Source of the DNA: CAVTJL01 sp963735065
GTDB lineage: Bacteria > Pseudomonadota > Alphaproteobacteria > Geminicoccales > Geminicoccaceae
Assembly: GCA_963735065.1 (NCBI GenBank)
Contig: CAVTJL010000001.1
Location: 868,001 to 932,000 of the forward strand
DNA length: 64,000 bases
Reading direction: 5' to 3'
Of this stretch, positions 27,283 through 35,498 are shown piece by piece. Position 1 is the stretch's first letter. Each line of letters starts with the position of its first letter. The notes under the pieces were generated by a model. It was not told the DNA's origin and did no database searches. It saw only the letters and a program-made list of their open reading frames with translations. The position numbers and the translations under genes are program-made.

Positions 27283-28058
27283 CCGAGGCCGCTCCCTCCG
27301 CCGGCGAGCGGGTCGCCAAGCGCATCGCCCGTGCCGGCCTCTGCTCCCGTCGCGAGGCCGAGGCCTGGGTCCTCGCCGGCCGCGTGGCGGTCGACGGCCA
27401 GAAGCTCGAGACGCCGGCCTGCGTCGTGACGGAAGGCCAGATCGTCACGGTCGACGGCAAGCCGCTGCCCGATGCCGAGCCCGCCCGCCTCTTTCGCTAC
27501 CACAAGCCACGTGGCGTCCTGACGGCGGCGCAGGATCCGGAAGGCCGGCCGACGATCTACGACACCCTGCCCCCGGGCCTGCCGCGCCTGATGCCCATAG
27601 GCCGCCTCGACCTCAACTCCGAGGGCCTCCTCCTCCTCACCAACGATGGTGCCCTCAAGCGGCGCCTCGAGCTTCCCGCCACCGGCTGGATCCGCCGCTA
27701 CCGCGTGCGGGCCTATGGCCATATCGAGGAGCGGCGGCTGGCCGATCTCGCCCGCGGCATCACCATCGGCGAGATCGCCTACGGCCCGATCGAGGCGCGG
27801 ATCGACCGGCTGCAGGGCGACAATGTGTGGCTGAGGATGGGCCTTCGCGAGGGCAGGAACCGGGAGGTGCGCCGGGTCCTCGAGCATCTGGGCCTTCAGG
27901 TGAACAGGCTCATCCGCGTCGCCTACGGACCCTTCCAGCTGGGCTCGCTGCCGCGGCGGGGCATCGAGGAGGTGCTGCGCAAGGTCCTGCGCGAGCAGCT
28001 GGGCAAGGACGTGGCACCGCCCGCCCGGCAACGCCGGCCACCCAGACGCGAGACCTGA
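27279..28058 (+). CDS. rluB: 23S rRNA pseudouridine synthase (RluB/RsuA family)
   Basis: About 259 aa. An S4 RNA-binding domain (RVAKRIARAGLCSRREAEAW) is followed by the catalytic domain with GRLDLNSEGLLLLTNDG, containing the catalytic Asp, and GRNREVRRVLEHLG. It isomerises a uridine in 23S (RluB/E/F) or 16S (RsuA) rRNA; the sequence favours RluB. Translationally coupled to the C26 hydrolase gene upstream and 3 bases before rsmD, so it is part of an RNA-modification run. Confidence 0.92.
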   Translation: MTEAAPSAGERVAKRIARAGLCSRREAEAWVLAGRVAVDGQKLETPACVVTEGQIVTVDGKPLPDAEPARLFRYHKPRGVLTAAQDPEGRPTIYDTLPPGLPRLMPIGRLDLNSEGLLLLTNDGALKRRLELPATGWIRRYRVRAYGHIEERRLADLARGITIGEIAYGPIEARIDRLQGDNVWLRMGLREGRNREVRRVLEHLGLQVNRLIRVAYGPFQLGSLPRRGIEEVLRKVLREQLGKDVAPPARQRRPPRRET

Positions 28059-28061
28059 GCG

Positions 28062-28688
28062 ATGCGTATCGTCGCCGGCCGCCATCGTGGGCGAAAGCTC
28101 ATGGCACCCCCTGGCCTCGACACGCGCCCGACCAGCGATCGGGCCCGCGAGGCGCTCTTCAACATTCTCGAGCACGGTGAGCCACCGCTCGAGGGCTGCC
28201 GCTTCCTCGACCTTTTTGCGGGCAGCGGCGCCGTCGGCCTCGAGGCCGCGTCCCGCGGCGCCGGCCACGTGCTCCTTCTCGAGAAGGCGAGGGCGGCGCA
28301 GGCGGCCGCCAGGGCCAACATCGCCCATCTGGGCGAGGCGGACCGGGTCACCCTTCGGCCCGGCGACGCGACCCGACTGGGTCGGGCGGCCGAGCCCTTC
28401 GACATCGTCTTTCTCGATCCGCCCTATGGCTCGGGCCTCGTCGCCACGGCGCTCGCCGGCCTCGCTCGCGGCGGCTGGCTCGCCCCCGAGGCCCGCATCG
28501 TGGTCGAGCTCGGCGCGGCGGAGCCCCTGCCGGACCAGCCGGGCTTCAGCGTCGAGGACGTGCGCCGCTATGGCGCCGCCCGCCTCGTCTTTCTCCGGCC
28601 GGCCGGCTCAGCCGACGACGAGCAGGCGGGCGACGGGAGCGAAGCTGCGCCGATGATGGCAGGTGGGACCGACACGCCTCAGCCCTGA
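28062..28688 (+). CDS. rsmD: 16S rRNA (guanine(966)-N(2))-methyltransferase RsmD
   Basis: 208 aa. The N-terminus MRIVAGRHRGRKL and RPTSDRAREALFN, the SAM motif FLDLFAGSGAVGLEAASRGA and the catalytic VFLDPPYGSG are diagnostic. It methylates G966 of 16S rRNA during 30S assembly. The last ~28 residues (from about AGSADDEQ) extend past the usual family end and lie antisense over the 3' end of rnhB. Confidence 0.96.
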   Translation: MRIVAGRHRGRKLMAPPGLDTRPTSDRAREALFNILEHGEPPLEGCRFLDLFAGSGAVGLEAASRGAGHVLLLEKARAAQAAARANIAHLGEADRVTLRPGDATRLGRAAEPFDIVFLDPPYGSGLVATALAGLARGGWLAPEARIVVELGAAEPLPDQPGFSVEDVRRYGAARLVFLRPAGSADDEQAGDGSEAAPMMAGGTDTPQP

Positions 28689-29168
28689 GAGATGCTCGGG
28701 CGTGCCGTAGCCGACATTGCGCTCGAAGCCGTAGCCCGGATAGCGCAGTGCCAGCCGCCGCATCAGGCGGTCGCGCGTCACCTTGGCGACGATCGAGGCG
28801 GCGCTGATCGCAGGGATGAGCGCATCGCCGCCGATGATGCACTCGGTCGGGATCGCCAGACCCGGCGGGATCTTGCCATCGACCTGGAGGCGGGCCGGCA
28901 CGGTCGGCAGACGCGCCACCGCCCGGCGCATCGCCAGCAGGCTCGCCTGAAGGATGTTGATCCGGTCGATCTCGATGACCGACGCGGCGCCGACCGCAAC
29001 CCAGGCCTGCTCGAGGATCCTGAGGCAGAGCGCCTCGCGCGTCGCTGCCGTCAGCGCCTTCGAATCGGCGAGACCGGGGATGGGACGGCGCAGCACGACG
29101 GCAGCCGCGACGACGGGACCCGCCAGCGGCCCACGGCCGACCTCGTCCAGCCCGGCGACGATCTCCAT
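28608..29168 (-). CDS. rnhB: Ribonuclease HII
   Basis: 186 aa. AGLDEVGRGPLAGPVVAAAV holds the first acidic residues, ADSKAL, the central DG of QVDGKIP and SIVAKVTRDRLM follow, and the C-terminal HRRSF is also conserved. It nicks RNA-DNA hybrids and removes misincorporated ribonucleotides. The ATG at 29166-29168 is close to the first motif. Its 3' 81 bases overlap rsmD in a convergent way, yet the overlapped part still codes for the conserved C-terminal segment. It starts 12 bases after the asparaginase gene and is likely co-transcribed with it. Confidence 0.95.
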   Translation of the reverse strand: MEIVAGLDEVGRGPLAGPVVAAAVVLRRPIPGLADSKALTAATREALCLRILEQAWVAVGAASVIEIDRINILQASLLAMRRAVARLPTVPARLQVDGKIPPGLAIPTECIIGGDALIPAISAASIVAKVTRDRLMRRLALRYPGYGFERNVGYGTPEHLSGLRRVGPTCHHRRSFAPVARLLVVG

Positions 29169-29179
29169 GCGCTCGGACC

Positions 29180-30202
29180 TCAGGCCGCGCGCGATGGCCA
29201 GCCGTCGGCCGGCGCTATGCCGCCCACGATCGTGCCCGCATAGTTGCGCAGCGTCGGCCGCGCGAAGGGAGCCAGCGCCTTGGCTGCGGCGGCGCCGATC
29301 TCGCCCAGCGTCGCCAGCGCGGCGATGATCGCCACCTCGGCCGCCCGGCCGGCACCGTCCTCGACCTTGAGGGTCACCCCCAGGCCACGCTCGGGCAAGG
29401 CTGCGGCATAGACCCCCTCGGCACCCGTCTTGACCACGGCCTGCGGCAGGGCTCGCATCATGGCGGTGCAGCACCGCCCGGTGCCGGCCACGAGCTCCGG
29501 ATGGCGGCGCATCGCCCGCCCGATCCGCTCGAAGGCCGCGGCCCGCGTCGCCGGGAGGCCGGTCGGGTCGGCGAGCCGGGCGAAGGCGCGGGCCAGCCCG
29601 CGCAACGGGATAGCCCAGCTCGGCACGCTGCAGCCGTCGATGCCGGGCGTCCCCAGATCCTCGGTGCCTGTGAGCTCGCTCAGCGCCTGCGCCACCGCCT
29701 GCTGGACCGGATGCCCGGGCTGCTCATAGCCCTGGATCGGGGCCCCCAGATGCCGCGCCGTCGTCAGCATGCCCGTATGCTTGCCCGAGCAGTTGTTGTG
29801 GATCCGTCCAGGCGACCGGCCGGCGCGGACGAGAGCGTCGGCGGCCTCCTTGAAGGAGGGCGGATGAGGCCCGCAGGCGAGCGCGTCCTCGTCGAGCTCG
29901 AGGCGGCGCAGCCAGGCCGCCACGCGCTTCACATGCATGGGCTCGCCGCCGTGCGAGGCGCAGGCCAGGGCCAGCTCCTCCTCGCTGAGGTGGAACGCGT
30001 CGGCAGCACCGCTCTCGACCAGCGGCAGCGTCTGGAAAGGCTTGATCGCGGAGCGCGGATAGACCCGCTGATCGAGGTCGCCGATGCCGAGCACGATCTG
30101 GCCTGCGGCGTCGCTCACGCACAGGCTGACCCGGTGGCGGCTCTCGACCCGCCGCCCGCGCCACACCTCCACCCCTACTGGCACCATCACCGCCACATCC
30201 AT
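29180..30202 (-). CDS. L-asparaginase, rhizobial (AnsA/type II plant-symbiont) family
   Basis: 340 aa. The family's conserved motifs are all present: YPRSAIKPFQ with the reactive Ser, CASHGGEPMH, NNCSGKHTGM, and GCSVPSWAIPL. In Rhizobium etli enzymes of this class two cysteines and a lysine equivalent to those in NNCSGKH and GCSVP bind zinc. It hydrolyses asparagine to aspartate and ammonia. The ATG at 30200-30202 precedes MVPVGVEVWRG; a longer frame up to 30358 lacks homology. Divergent from the DUF423 gene. Confidence 0.92.
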   Translation of the reverse strand: MDVAVMVPVGVEVWRGRRVESRHRVSLCVSDAAGQIVLGIGDLDQRVYPRSAIKPFQTLPLVESGAADAFHLSEEELALACASHGGEPMHVKRVAAWLRRLELDEDALACGPHPPSFKEAADALVRAGRSPGRIHNNCSGKHTGMLTTARHLGAPIQGYEQPGHPVQQAVAQALSELTGTEDLGTPGIDGCSVPSWAIPLRGLARAFARLADPTGLPATRAAAFERIGRAMRRHPELVAGTGRCCTAMMRALPQAVVKTGAEGVYAAALPERGLGVTLKVEDGAGRAAEVAIIAALATLGEIGAAAAKALAPFARPTLRNYAGTIVGGIAPADGWPSRAA

Positions 30203-30269
30203 GGCACCGTTGCTCCCGGCGCCAGGAGAAGCCACAAGGGCCGGGCTATGGCAACGGGAGATGCCGCGA

Positions 30270-30644
30270 ATGCGCGACCAGCGAGCCGTTCTCGTGATCG
30301 CTGCGCTGATGGGCCTGCTCGCCGTCGGCGCCGGCGCCTTCGCCGCGCACGGCTTCAACGCCAGTGGTGACGCTCATGCCGCGGATCTGGTCGAGATCGG
30401 CAGCCGCTACCAGATGTGGCACGCCTTGGCCGTTTTGGGCGTGGTGGCGCTGGGCCTCGACGACATCGGGGCAAGCCTGGCCTTCCTCGCCGGCTGCATC
30501 CTCTTCTCGGGCAGCCTCTATGCCCTGGCGTTCGGCGCGCCCGTCTGGGTGGCGCTCGTGACGCCGGTCGGCGGCACGCTTTTCCTCGTGGGCTGGCTGC
30601 TCGTCATCCTGAGCCTGCTGCGACGGGGGCCCGTCACCCGCTAG
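30270..30644 (+). CDS. DUF423 family membrane protein
   Basis: 124 aa with four hydrophobic helices. GAGAFAAHGF and the RYQMWHALA segment are hallmarks of the DUF423/YgdD family, small inner-membrane proteins of unknown function. Two ATGs are possible (30261, 30270); 30270 has the GGGAG site at 9 bases and is chosen. It diverges from the asparaginase gene. Confidence 0.9.
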   Translation: MRDQRAVLVIAALMGLLAVGAGAFAAHGFNASGDAHAADLVEIGSRYQMWHALAVLGVVALGLDDIGASLAFLAGCILFSGSLYALAFGAPVWVALVTPVGGTLFLVGWLLVILSLLRRGPVTR

Positions 30645-30680
30645 AGGGCCGCGCCAAGCCTTCCGGCGCGGCCCGTCCGC

Positions 30681-31070
30681 TCAGGTCCCGACGACGATGT
30701 AGCCACGGCCGCGGAGGCAGTTCTTCACCATGTCCTGCTGGTCCGTGTAGCCCGTGAAGGCGCCATAGCCGAGACCACCCAGACCGCCCAGGGCAGCGCC
30801 CTGCCAGAGGCCATGCGCGGGCTTGCCGCCGATGACACCCAGCAGCGTTCCGGCGGCAGCGCCGGCAACCGCGCCGATGCCGGTGCTCGCCGCCGTGCCG
30901 GCCGCCGGATTGCGCTCCGAGGCGAGCGCTTGGCACTGCGCCAGATCCGTATTGTATTCCGCTTGTGTCTTGTGGGAGCCCTCGAGATCGACGACGGGCG
31001 AATAATCGCGCTGCTGAGCCGTGCAGCCGGCCACAGCGAGCAGCAGAGCTGAAAGGATGATGAACCTCAT
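30681..31070 (-). CDS. Glycine-zipper lipoprotein (17 kDa antigen/SlyB-like)
   Basis: 129 aa. A lipoprotein signal, MRFIILSALLLAVAGC, puts a lipidated Cys at about residue 16. After a charged stretch comes a glycine zipper (GIGAVAGAAAGTLLGVIGG, then GAALGGLGGLGYGAFTG) that should insert into or lie on the outer membrane, and a short Cys-containing tail (KNCLRGRGYIVVG). The start at 31070 has GAGG 6 bases upstream. Such small lipoproteins are linked to envelope integrity; a precise role is unknown. Confidence 0.85.
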   Translation of the reverse strand: MRFIILSALLLAVAGCTAQQRDYSPVVDLEGSHKTQAEYNTDLAQCQALASERNPAAGTAASTGIGAVAGAAAGTLLGVIGGKPAHGLWQGAALGGLGGLGYGAFTGYTDQQDMVKNCLRGRGYIVVGT

Positions 31071-31224
31071 GATCGACCTCATCCGGTAGTCTCGTCCACA
31101 CTGGGGGACGCTGGAAACCCGCCGTCCGATCGGCGCCCAACCGACTCCTAATGTCGGCACTCTCGCTCGGCACGACAAGCCGGTCATGATCAAGGCGTGG
31201 GCGTTGAGGGCAACCCGCGGCCGC

Positions 31225-32721
31225 TCATGGCTGGCCGGCCGTGAGGAAGGCGCGAAGGCGGGCGGCGCCCACCGGCTGGCCGCCGGCCGTGCCGGTCATG
31301 ACCGCGGCCACCCGGCCATCGCGCAGGATCGGCGTGCCCATGGCGGTGTTGGGGTCGACGTCGAGAGGGGCATCGTCGTCCGGCGCGAGCGGCAAGGGCG
31401 GACCGTCCTTTTGGACGTGCACCAGGAGAAGGTCGAGCTCCGCATCGTCGCGCTCGACGATCCCGTAGGTGACGAGACCGCTGGCCGTGCGGACCTTCAC
31501 GAGGCTGGTGTCGCCCACCAGGCTGCGTGCGGTCAGGATCTCCTCGGCCGTCACGTAGAACCCGCCGCCGGCACCCCCCAACCCCTCGACCGACACGAGG
31601 CTCGGGCCCGGCGAGGCCGGAGGGCGCAGCGCCGGACCGGCCGCGGGCTCGGGCAGACGCGCAGGGCCCACAGATCCACGCTCCACGGGCGCCGCGGTCG
31701 CAAGCCGTGTCGGGAGCGCCTCGGATCGCCAGCGCGCCAGGAGCGGCTCGAGACCCTCGCGCCCGGGCGGCCTCGTCGCCGTGGCCGAGGCGGTCCAGGC
31801 CAGAAGGTCCGAGAGGTCGATGCCGATCGGCGCCTGCTCCCACCGACGCAGCTCGGCCGGCGCGTGATAGCCGGCCTTGCCCTCGGCCATCGCACGGTCG
31901 CGGGGGTGCAGGCCCTGAGCGATCTCGATCTCCTGCCGGGCGGTCACGGTGCGGGGCGCCTCCCAGACCTCACCCGAGCGTCGATCGACGAGGGCCGCGC
32001 GCGTGCGGACCTCCTTTTCCGTGACGATGTCCTCGACCGTGAGCCGATAGGACCGATAGACGGGCTCCTCGATCGTGGGCGGGGTGGCGGCGAGCTTCGC
32101 CTGGGCCGCCTCGCTCCGGTGGCCGTCGACATAGGCCCCCACGCCGCGGATCAGGCCGTTGGCGGCAAGGCCTATCAGGTCGAGCGTGAGGTCGCCGGTC
32201 GACCTGAGCCGGCTGCCGCTCGTCTCCCGGTCGGCGGCAGCAGCCTCGCTGACCTCGCGTCGGGCTTCCGCATAGGCGGGATTGGCCCGCTCGTGCGTGC
32301 CGCTTTGATACTCGGAGAGCACCGTGTCGGTGCCGAGCCTGCGCCGTGTCGCGCTGGGCGGGCCCGACGGCAGCTCCACGACCAGAAGGCAGGGCGCCGG
32401 GGGCGGCTGGCCGTCCTCGGCGACCGGCAGGGCCACGTCCTGCTCCACGCGGAGGCCTTGCGTGTCGCCAAGGATCAGCACGCCGAGCGGTGCCCCCGAG
32501 GGCGAGCCGGGCAGCCGTTCCTTCATGGCGCCGATCCGGGCGGCGACCTCGCGGCAGTCGGTCGGCGCCGGCCAGCCGGCCGATCCGGTCTCCGCCGGCC
32601 GGGCAGACGGGGCCGACCGCGCGGTCGCGTCAGGCCGCCCTGCCCGGCCGCCGGCGCCGCACGCCGAGAAGGCCAGGGCCATGCCCACGAGCAGAGTGCA
32701 GCGGCCGTGCCACGGTGCCAT
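31225..32721 (-). CDS. Lipoprotein with degenerate trypsin-like domain (possible pseudoprotease)
   Basis: About 498 aa. The signal ends in a lipobox (LAFSACGAG), so it is an envelope lipoprotein. Residues ~20-370 match no family I recognise and contain YRSYRLTVEDIVTEKEVRTR and a long Pro/Ala-rich stretch. The last ~110 residues read like the core of an S1C serine protease, but the catalytic positions are replaced: FYVTAEEILTARSLVG where IL(T)N(A)HVV is expected (His to Ser), and NTAMGTPIL where GNSGGPV/L is expected (Ser lost). It could be a binding or scaffold protein. A hairpin covers its ribosome-binding site. It lies downstream of glmM on the same strand. Confidence 0.7.
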   Translation of the reverse strand: MAPWHGRCTLLVGMALAFSACGAGGRAGRPDATARSAPSARPAETGSAGWPAPTDCREVAARIGAMKERLPGSPSGAPLGVLILGDTQGLRVEQDVALPVAEDGQPPPAPCLLVVELPSGPPSATRRRLGTDTVLSEYQSGTHERANPAYAEARREVSEAAAADRETSGSRLRSTGDLTLDLIGLAANGLIRGVGAYVDGHRSEAAQAKLAATPPTIEEPVYRSYRLTVEDIVTEKEVRTRAALVDRRSGEVWEAPRTVTARQEIEIAQGLHPRDRAMAEGKAGYHAPAELRRWEQAPIGIDLSDLLAWTASATATRPPGREGLEPLLARWRSEALPTRLATAAPVERGSVGPARLPEPAAGPALRPPASPGPSLVSVEGLGGAGGGFYVTAEEILTARSLVGDTSLVKVRTASGLVTYGIVERDDAELDLLLVHVQKDGPPLPLAPDDDAPLDVDPNTAMGTPILRDGRVAAVMTGTAGGQPVGAARLRAFLTAGQP

Positions 32722-32726
32722 GAAAC

Positions 32727-32747
32727 GCCCCAACCGAAGATTGGGGC
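32727..32747 (-). promoter_or_regulatory. Hairpin between glmM and the lipoprotein gene, covering the ribosome-binding site
   Basis: A perfect 7-bp stem, GCCCCAA (32727-32733) with TTGGGGC (32741-32747), and a 7-base loop. On the minus strand the 3' arm contains the GGGG that would serve as ribosome-binding site for the ATG at 32721, and is followed by GTTTC. It could act as a weak terminator for glmM, as a translation-damping structure, or both. Confidence 0.5.
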
Positions 32748-32786
32748 TTCATAGCATGGATCAACTTATAATAGAAATATGCGCAG

Positions 32787-34136
32787 CTAGGTCGCGCGAG
32801 CGGCAAAGGCCTCGATCGCCGAGCTGACCGAGCGCAGGATGTCGCCGAGCAGCCGCTCGTCCTCCGCCTCGACCATGACCCTGATCAGAGGCTCCGTGCC
32901 CGACGGCCTGACGACCAGGCGACCGCGCCCCGCCAGCCGCTCGCGCTCCTTGTCGAGAAGGCTCGTGATCTCGGGCGTGGAGAGATCGATCCTGCGCGCC
33001 ACCGGCACGTTCTGCAGCCGCTGGGGCACCGGCGTGAAGGCGCGACCGACCTCGCTCAGCGGGCGATCGGCTCGTCGCAGCACGGCCAGGATCTGCAGCG
33101 CGGCGAGCAGGCCGTCGCCCGTGGTCGCGAAATCGGTGAGGATGATGTGGCCCGACTGCTCGCCGCCGAGATTGAGATCGTGCTGGCGCATCGCCTCGAC
33201 GACATAGCGGTCGCCGACCTTGGTCCGGTGCAGCCGAAGGCCGAGAGAGCCCAGGAACAGCTCGAGGCCGAGATTGGACATGATGGTCGCGACGACGGCG
33301 CCGTTCCGGAGCCGGCCGTCTGCGCACCAGCTGCGGGCGATGATCGCCAGCACCTGATCCCCGTCGACCTGTTGGCCCTTCTCGTCGATCAGGACGAGAC
33401 GGTCGGCATCGCCGTCGAGGGCGATGCCCACGTCGGCCCCATGCTCGAGCACCGCCCGGCTCAGCGCCTCGGGATGGGTCGAGCCGCACGCATCGTTGAT
33501 ATTCAGACCGTTGGGCGCCACGCCCAGGGACACGATGTCGGCGCCCAGCTCCCAGAAGAGCTCGGCAAACCGGTAGGCGGCGCCGTTCGCGGCATCGACG
33601 ACGATCTTCAGACCCTCGAGAGTAAGCCCCTTGGGGAAGCTGCTCTTCAGATTCTCGACGTAGCGCCCGCGCGCGTCGTCGATGCGCTGCGCCCGTCCGA
33701 GATCGCCCGGCTCGGCGGCACCGTCGCCGCCGACCGCCTCCATCGCCCTCTCGATCTCGGCCTCGATCGCATCGGAGAGCTTGAAGCCGTCCGGGCCGAA
33801 GAGCTTGATCCCGTTGTCGTGGAACGGGTTGTGCGAGGCCGAGATCATGACGCCGAGATCGGCGCGCAGCGAGCGGGTGAGAAAGGCCACGGCCGGCGTG
33901 GGCAGGGGCCCGACCAGCATGACGTTCATGCCGGCGGAGACGAAGCCCGCGGTCAGGGCCGGCTCGATCATGTAGCCCGACAGCCGGGTGTCCTTGCCGA
34001 TCACAACTCTGTGACGATGCGTGCCGCGCCGGAACAGGCGGCCCGCCGCCTCGCCCACGCGGAGCGCCGTCAGAGCCGTCATCGGCTCGCGATTGGCGGT
34101 GCCCCTGATGCCATCGGTACCGAATAGTCGTCGCAT
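32787..34136 (-). CDS. glmM: Phosphoglucosamine mutase
   Basis: About 449 aa (E. coli 445). RLFGTDGIRGTAN begins the protein, the phosphoserine loop is VMISASHNPFHDNG (~residue 100), the metal-binding loop is LDGDADR and the sugar-binding loop lies in GGEQSGHII; the C-terminal phosphate loop is RPSGTEPLIRVMVE. It converts glucosamine-6-phosphate to glucosamine-1-phosphate for UDP-GlcNAc, hence peptidoglycan and LPS. ATG 34136 is chosen over a TTG at 34148. Confidence 0.98.
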   Translation of the reverse strand: MRRLFGTDGIRGTANREPMTALTALRVGEAAGRLFRRGTHRHRVVIGKDTRLSGYMIEPALTAGFVSAGMNVMLVGPLPTPAVAFLTRSLRADLGVMISASHNPFHDNGIKLFGPDGFKLSDAIEAEIERAMEAVGGDGAAEPGDLGRAQRIDDARGRYVENLKSSFPKGLTLEGLKIVVDAANGAAYRFAELFWELGADIVSLGVAPNGLNINDACGSTHPEALSRAVLEHGADVGIALDGDADRLVLIDEKGQQVDGDQVLAIIARSWCADGRLRNGAVVATIMSNLGLELFLGSLGLRLHRTKVGDRYVVEAMRQHDLNLGGEQSGHIILTDFATTGDGLLAALQILAVLRRADRPLSEVGRAFTPVPQRLQNVPVARRIDLSTPEITSLLDKERERLAGRGRLVVRPSGTEPLIRVMVEAEDERLLGDILRSVSSAIEAFAARAT

Positions 34137-34366
34137 GTTGCTGGCCAAGATCCGCCTGCTGCTTATCCCGTATCCTTAGACCATCTACCGGTCCCCGCCT
34201 ATGACGCGCAGACCACAAGATGTGCGTCACATGACCACCGCAGATCGACAACGTTACGTTCGCGCCATACGGCCGGATGCACGCCGGCGATCACCTCTTG
34301 AGCTTCGGCCACTGCTCCATCAACCTAAGCTTGGAAGCTTAATTCAGCATTAATGCGAGGCGCCGC
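34137..34366. other. Gap between glmM and a small open frame
   Basis: 230 bases without a supported gene. The distal part (34325-34356) is AT-rich for this genome and contains an AAGCTTGGAAGCTT inverted pair. It should hold the glmM promoter on the minus strand, but no clear boxes were found. Confidence 0.3.
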
Positions 34367-34567
34367 ATGAGGTGGGCCGCGTCCGAGAAAGAGGCAGTGA
34401 TCGAGCTCATCCTCCCCGACGGCCGGGTGATCCGGCTGGGGCAGGGCCGGTATGCTGCCCAGGCCCTGGCCGCTCCTGCCGCGCGGTCGAGGCCGGTTGA
34501 GCGCCGTCGGCGGCTGCGTCCGGCCTTCGATCAGCTGCGCGGCCGAGCCTTCGACATCAGCGCATAG
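34367..34567 (+). CDS. Small hypothetical protein (weak)
   Basis: 66 aa from ATG 34367. The N-terminal part reads as a plausible beta-structured segment (AVIELILPDGRVIRLG); the rest is Arg/Ala-rich and could be compositional. It overlaps the convergent nitrilase gene by 11 bases. No family recognised; the call rests on position and an upstream AT-rich stretch only. Confidence 0.25.
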   Translation: MRWAASEKEAVIELILPDGRVIRLGQGRYAAQALAAPAARSRPVERRRRLRPAFDQLRGRAFDISA

Positions 34568-35498
34568 CGGATCCGCTCCCGGCGGCGCCCGGGCCGGGCT
34601 CGACAGGCTCGACGACCGCCACGCCGACCGCGCTCCAGGGGCCCGCCCAGACCTCGCCGCCGGCGCGGCGCTGGCGACGTACCAGGCCCAGCGGCGCATC
34701 CGGCGCCAACAGAAGCTCGCCGGCGCCGATGGCGCTGTCGGAAGCCGACAGCTCCGCCAGCACGCCGGTCGAGCCGAGCGCCGCCTCGCAGGGAAGAAAG
34801 ACGGCGGCCCCCGACATGTTCCGCCGAGGCGGCTCGAGCGGGATCGCGCCGACGCCACCCACCGCCGCCACGACGGAAAAAAGCTCCACCGCCCTCGCTC
34901 TGGCGCAGCCGAAGACACGCGCATGGCCGGAAGCCAGCGCCGTATCCGAGGGCACCAGCACGAGGTCGAGGTCCAACGCCTGCAGACGCGCCGCCAGCGC
35001 CGGCTGCTCGATGTCGAGGCAGATCACGATGGCGATCCTCCAGCCTCGCCACAGGATCACCTCGAGCCTGTCCCCCGGCTCGAGCATCCAGGCGTCCGGG
35101 TCGCGCTCGTCCGGCGTCAGCACCAGCTTGTCCTGCACGGCCACGCGGCCGTCGGGCAGGAAAAGATGCGCGCGGTTGCGAAAGCCGCCGTCACCGACCC
35201 GAGCCGGCACCGTGCCGGCGAGGAGCGCCATCCCCGCCTCCCGCGCCAGCGCCGCCAGCGGCGGCAGGATCGCCCCGGCCTCCGCGGCCATCCAGGCCAC
35301 CTCCTCGGTCTCCGGCAGCCCGGCCGGCGCGTAGGTGAGAAGAGCCTCGGCCACGTGCTCGGGCATGACCAGAAGCTCGGCACCGGCCCGTGCTGCCACG
35401 GCGATGCGCTCGGCCGCGAGCTCGACGAAACCGGCACGATCACGCGGCGCACAGCCCATCGCCGTCGCCCAGAGCGCCAGGCTCAGCGTCTCCTTCAT
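34557..35498 (-). CDS. Carbon-nitrogen hydrolase (nitrilase superfamily)
   Basis: About 313 aa. The catalytic triad is visible in order: Glu in LLVMPEHVAEA, Lys in AVQDKLVLTPDE and Cys in IAIVICLDIEQP. Members hydrolyse amides or nitriles or transfer acyl groups; the specific branch is not clear. The ATG at 35496-35498 overlaps the recX stop, so the two are co-translated, although no functional link is evident. A longer frame upstream lies within recX and is rejected. Confidence 0.88.
   Translation of the reverse strand: MKETLSLALWATAMGCAPRDRAGFVELAAERIAVAARAGAELLVMPEHVAEALLTYAPAGLPETEEVAWMAAEAGAILPPLAALAREAGMALLAGTVPARVGDGGFRNRAHLFLPDGRVAVQDKLVLTPDERDPDAWMLEPGDRLEVILWRGWRIAIVICLDIEQPALAARLQALDLDLVLVPSDTALASGHARVFGCARARAVELFSVVAAVGGVGAIPLEPPRRNMSGAAVFLPCEAALGSTGVLAELSASDSAIGAGELLLAPDAPLGLVRRQRRAGGEVWAGPWSAVGVAVVEPVEPGPGAAGSGSAMR

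Noticed and set aside
31083..31224. Small open frames between the two lipoprotein genes
   Set aside because: No ribosome-binding site, no family resemblance and composition equal to antisense shadow.
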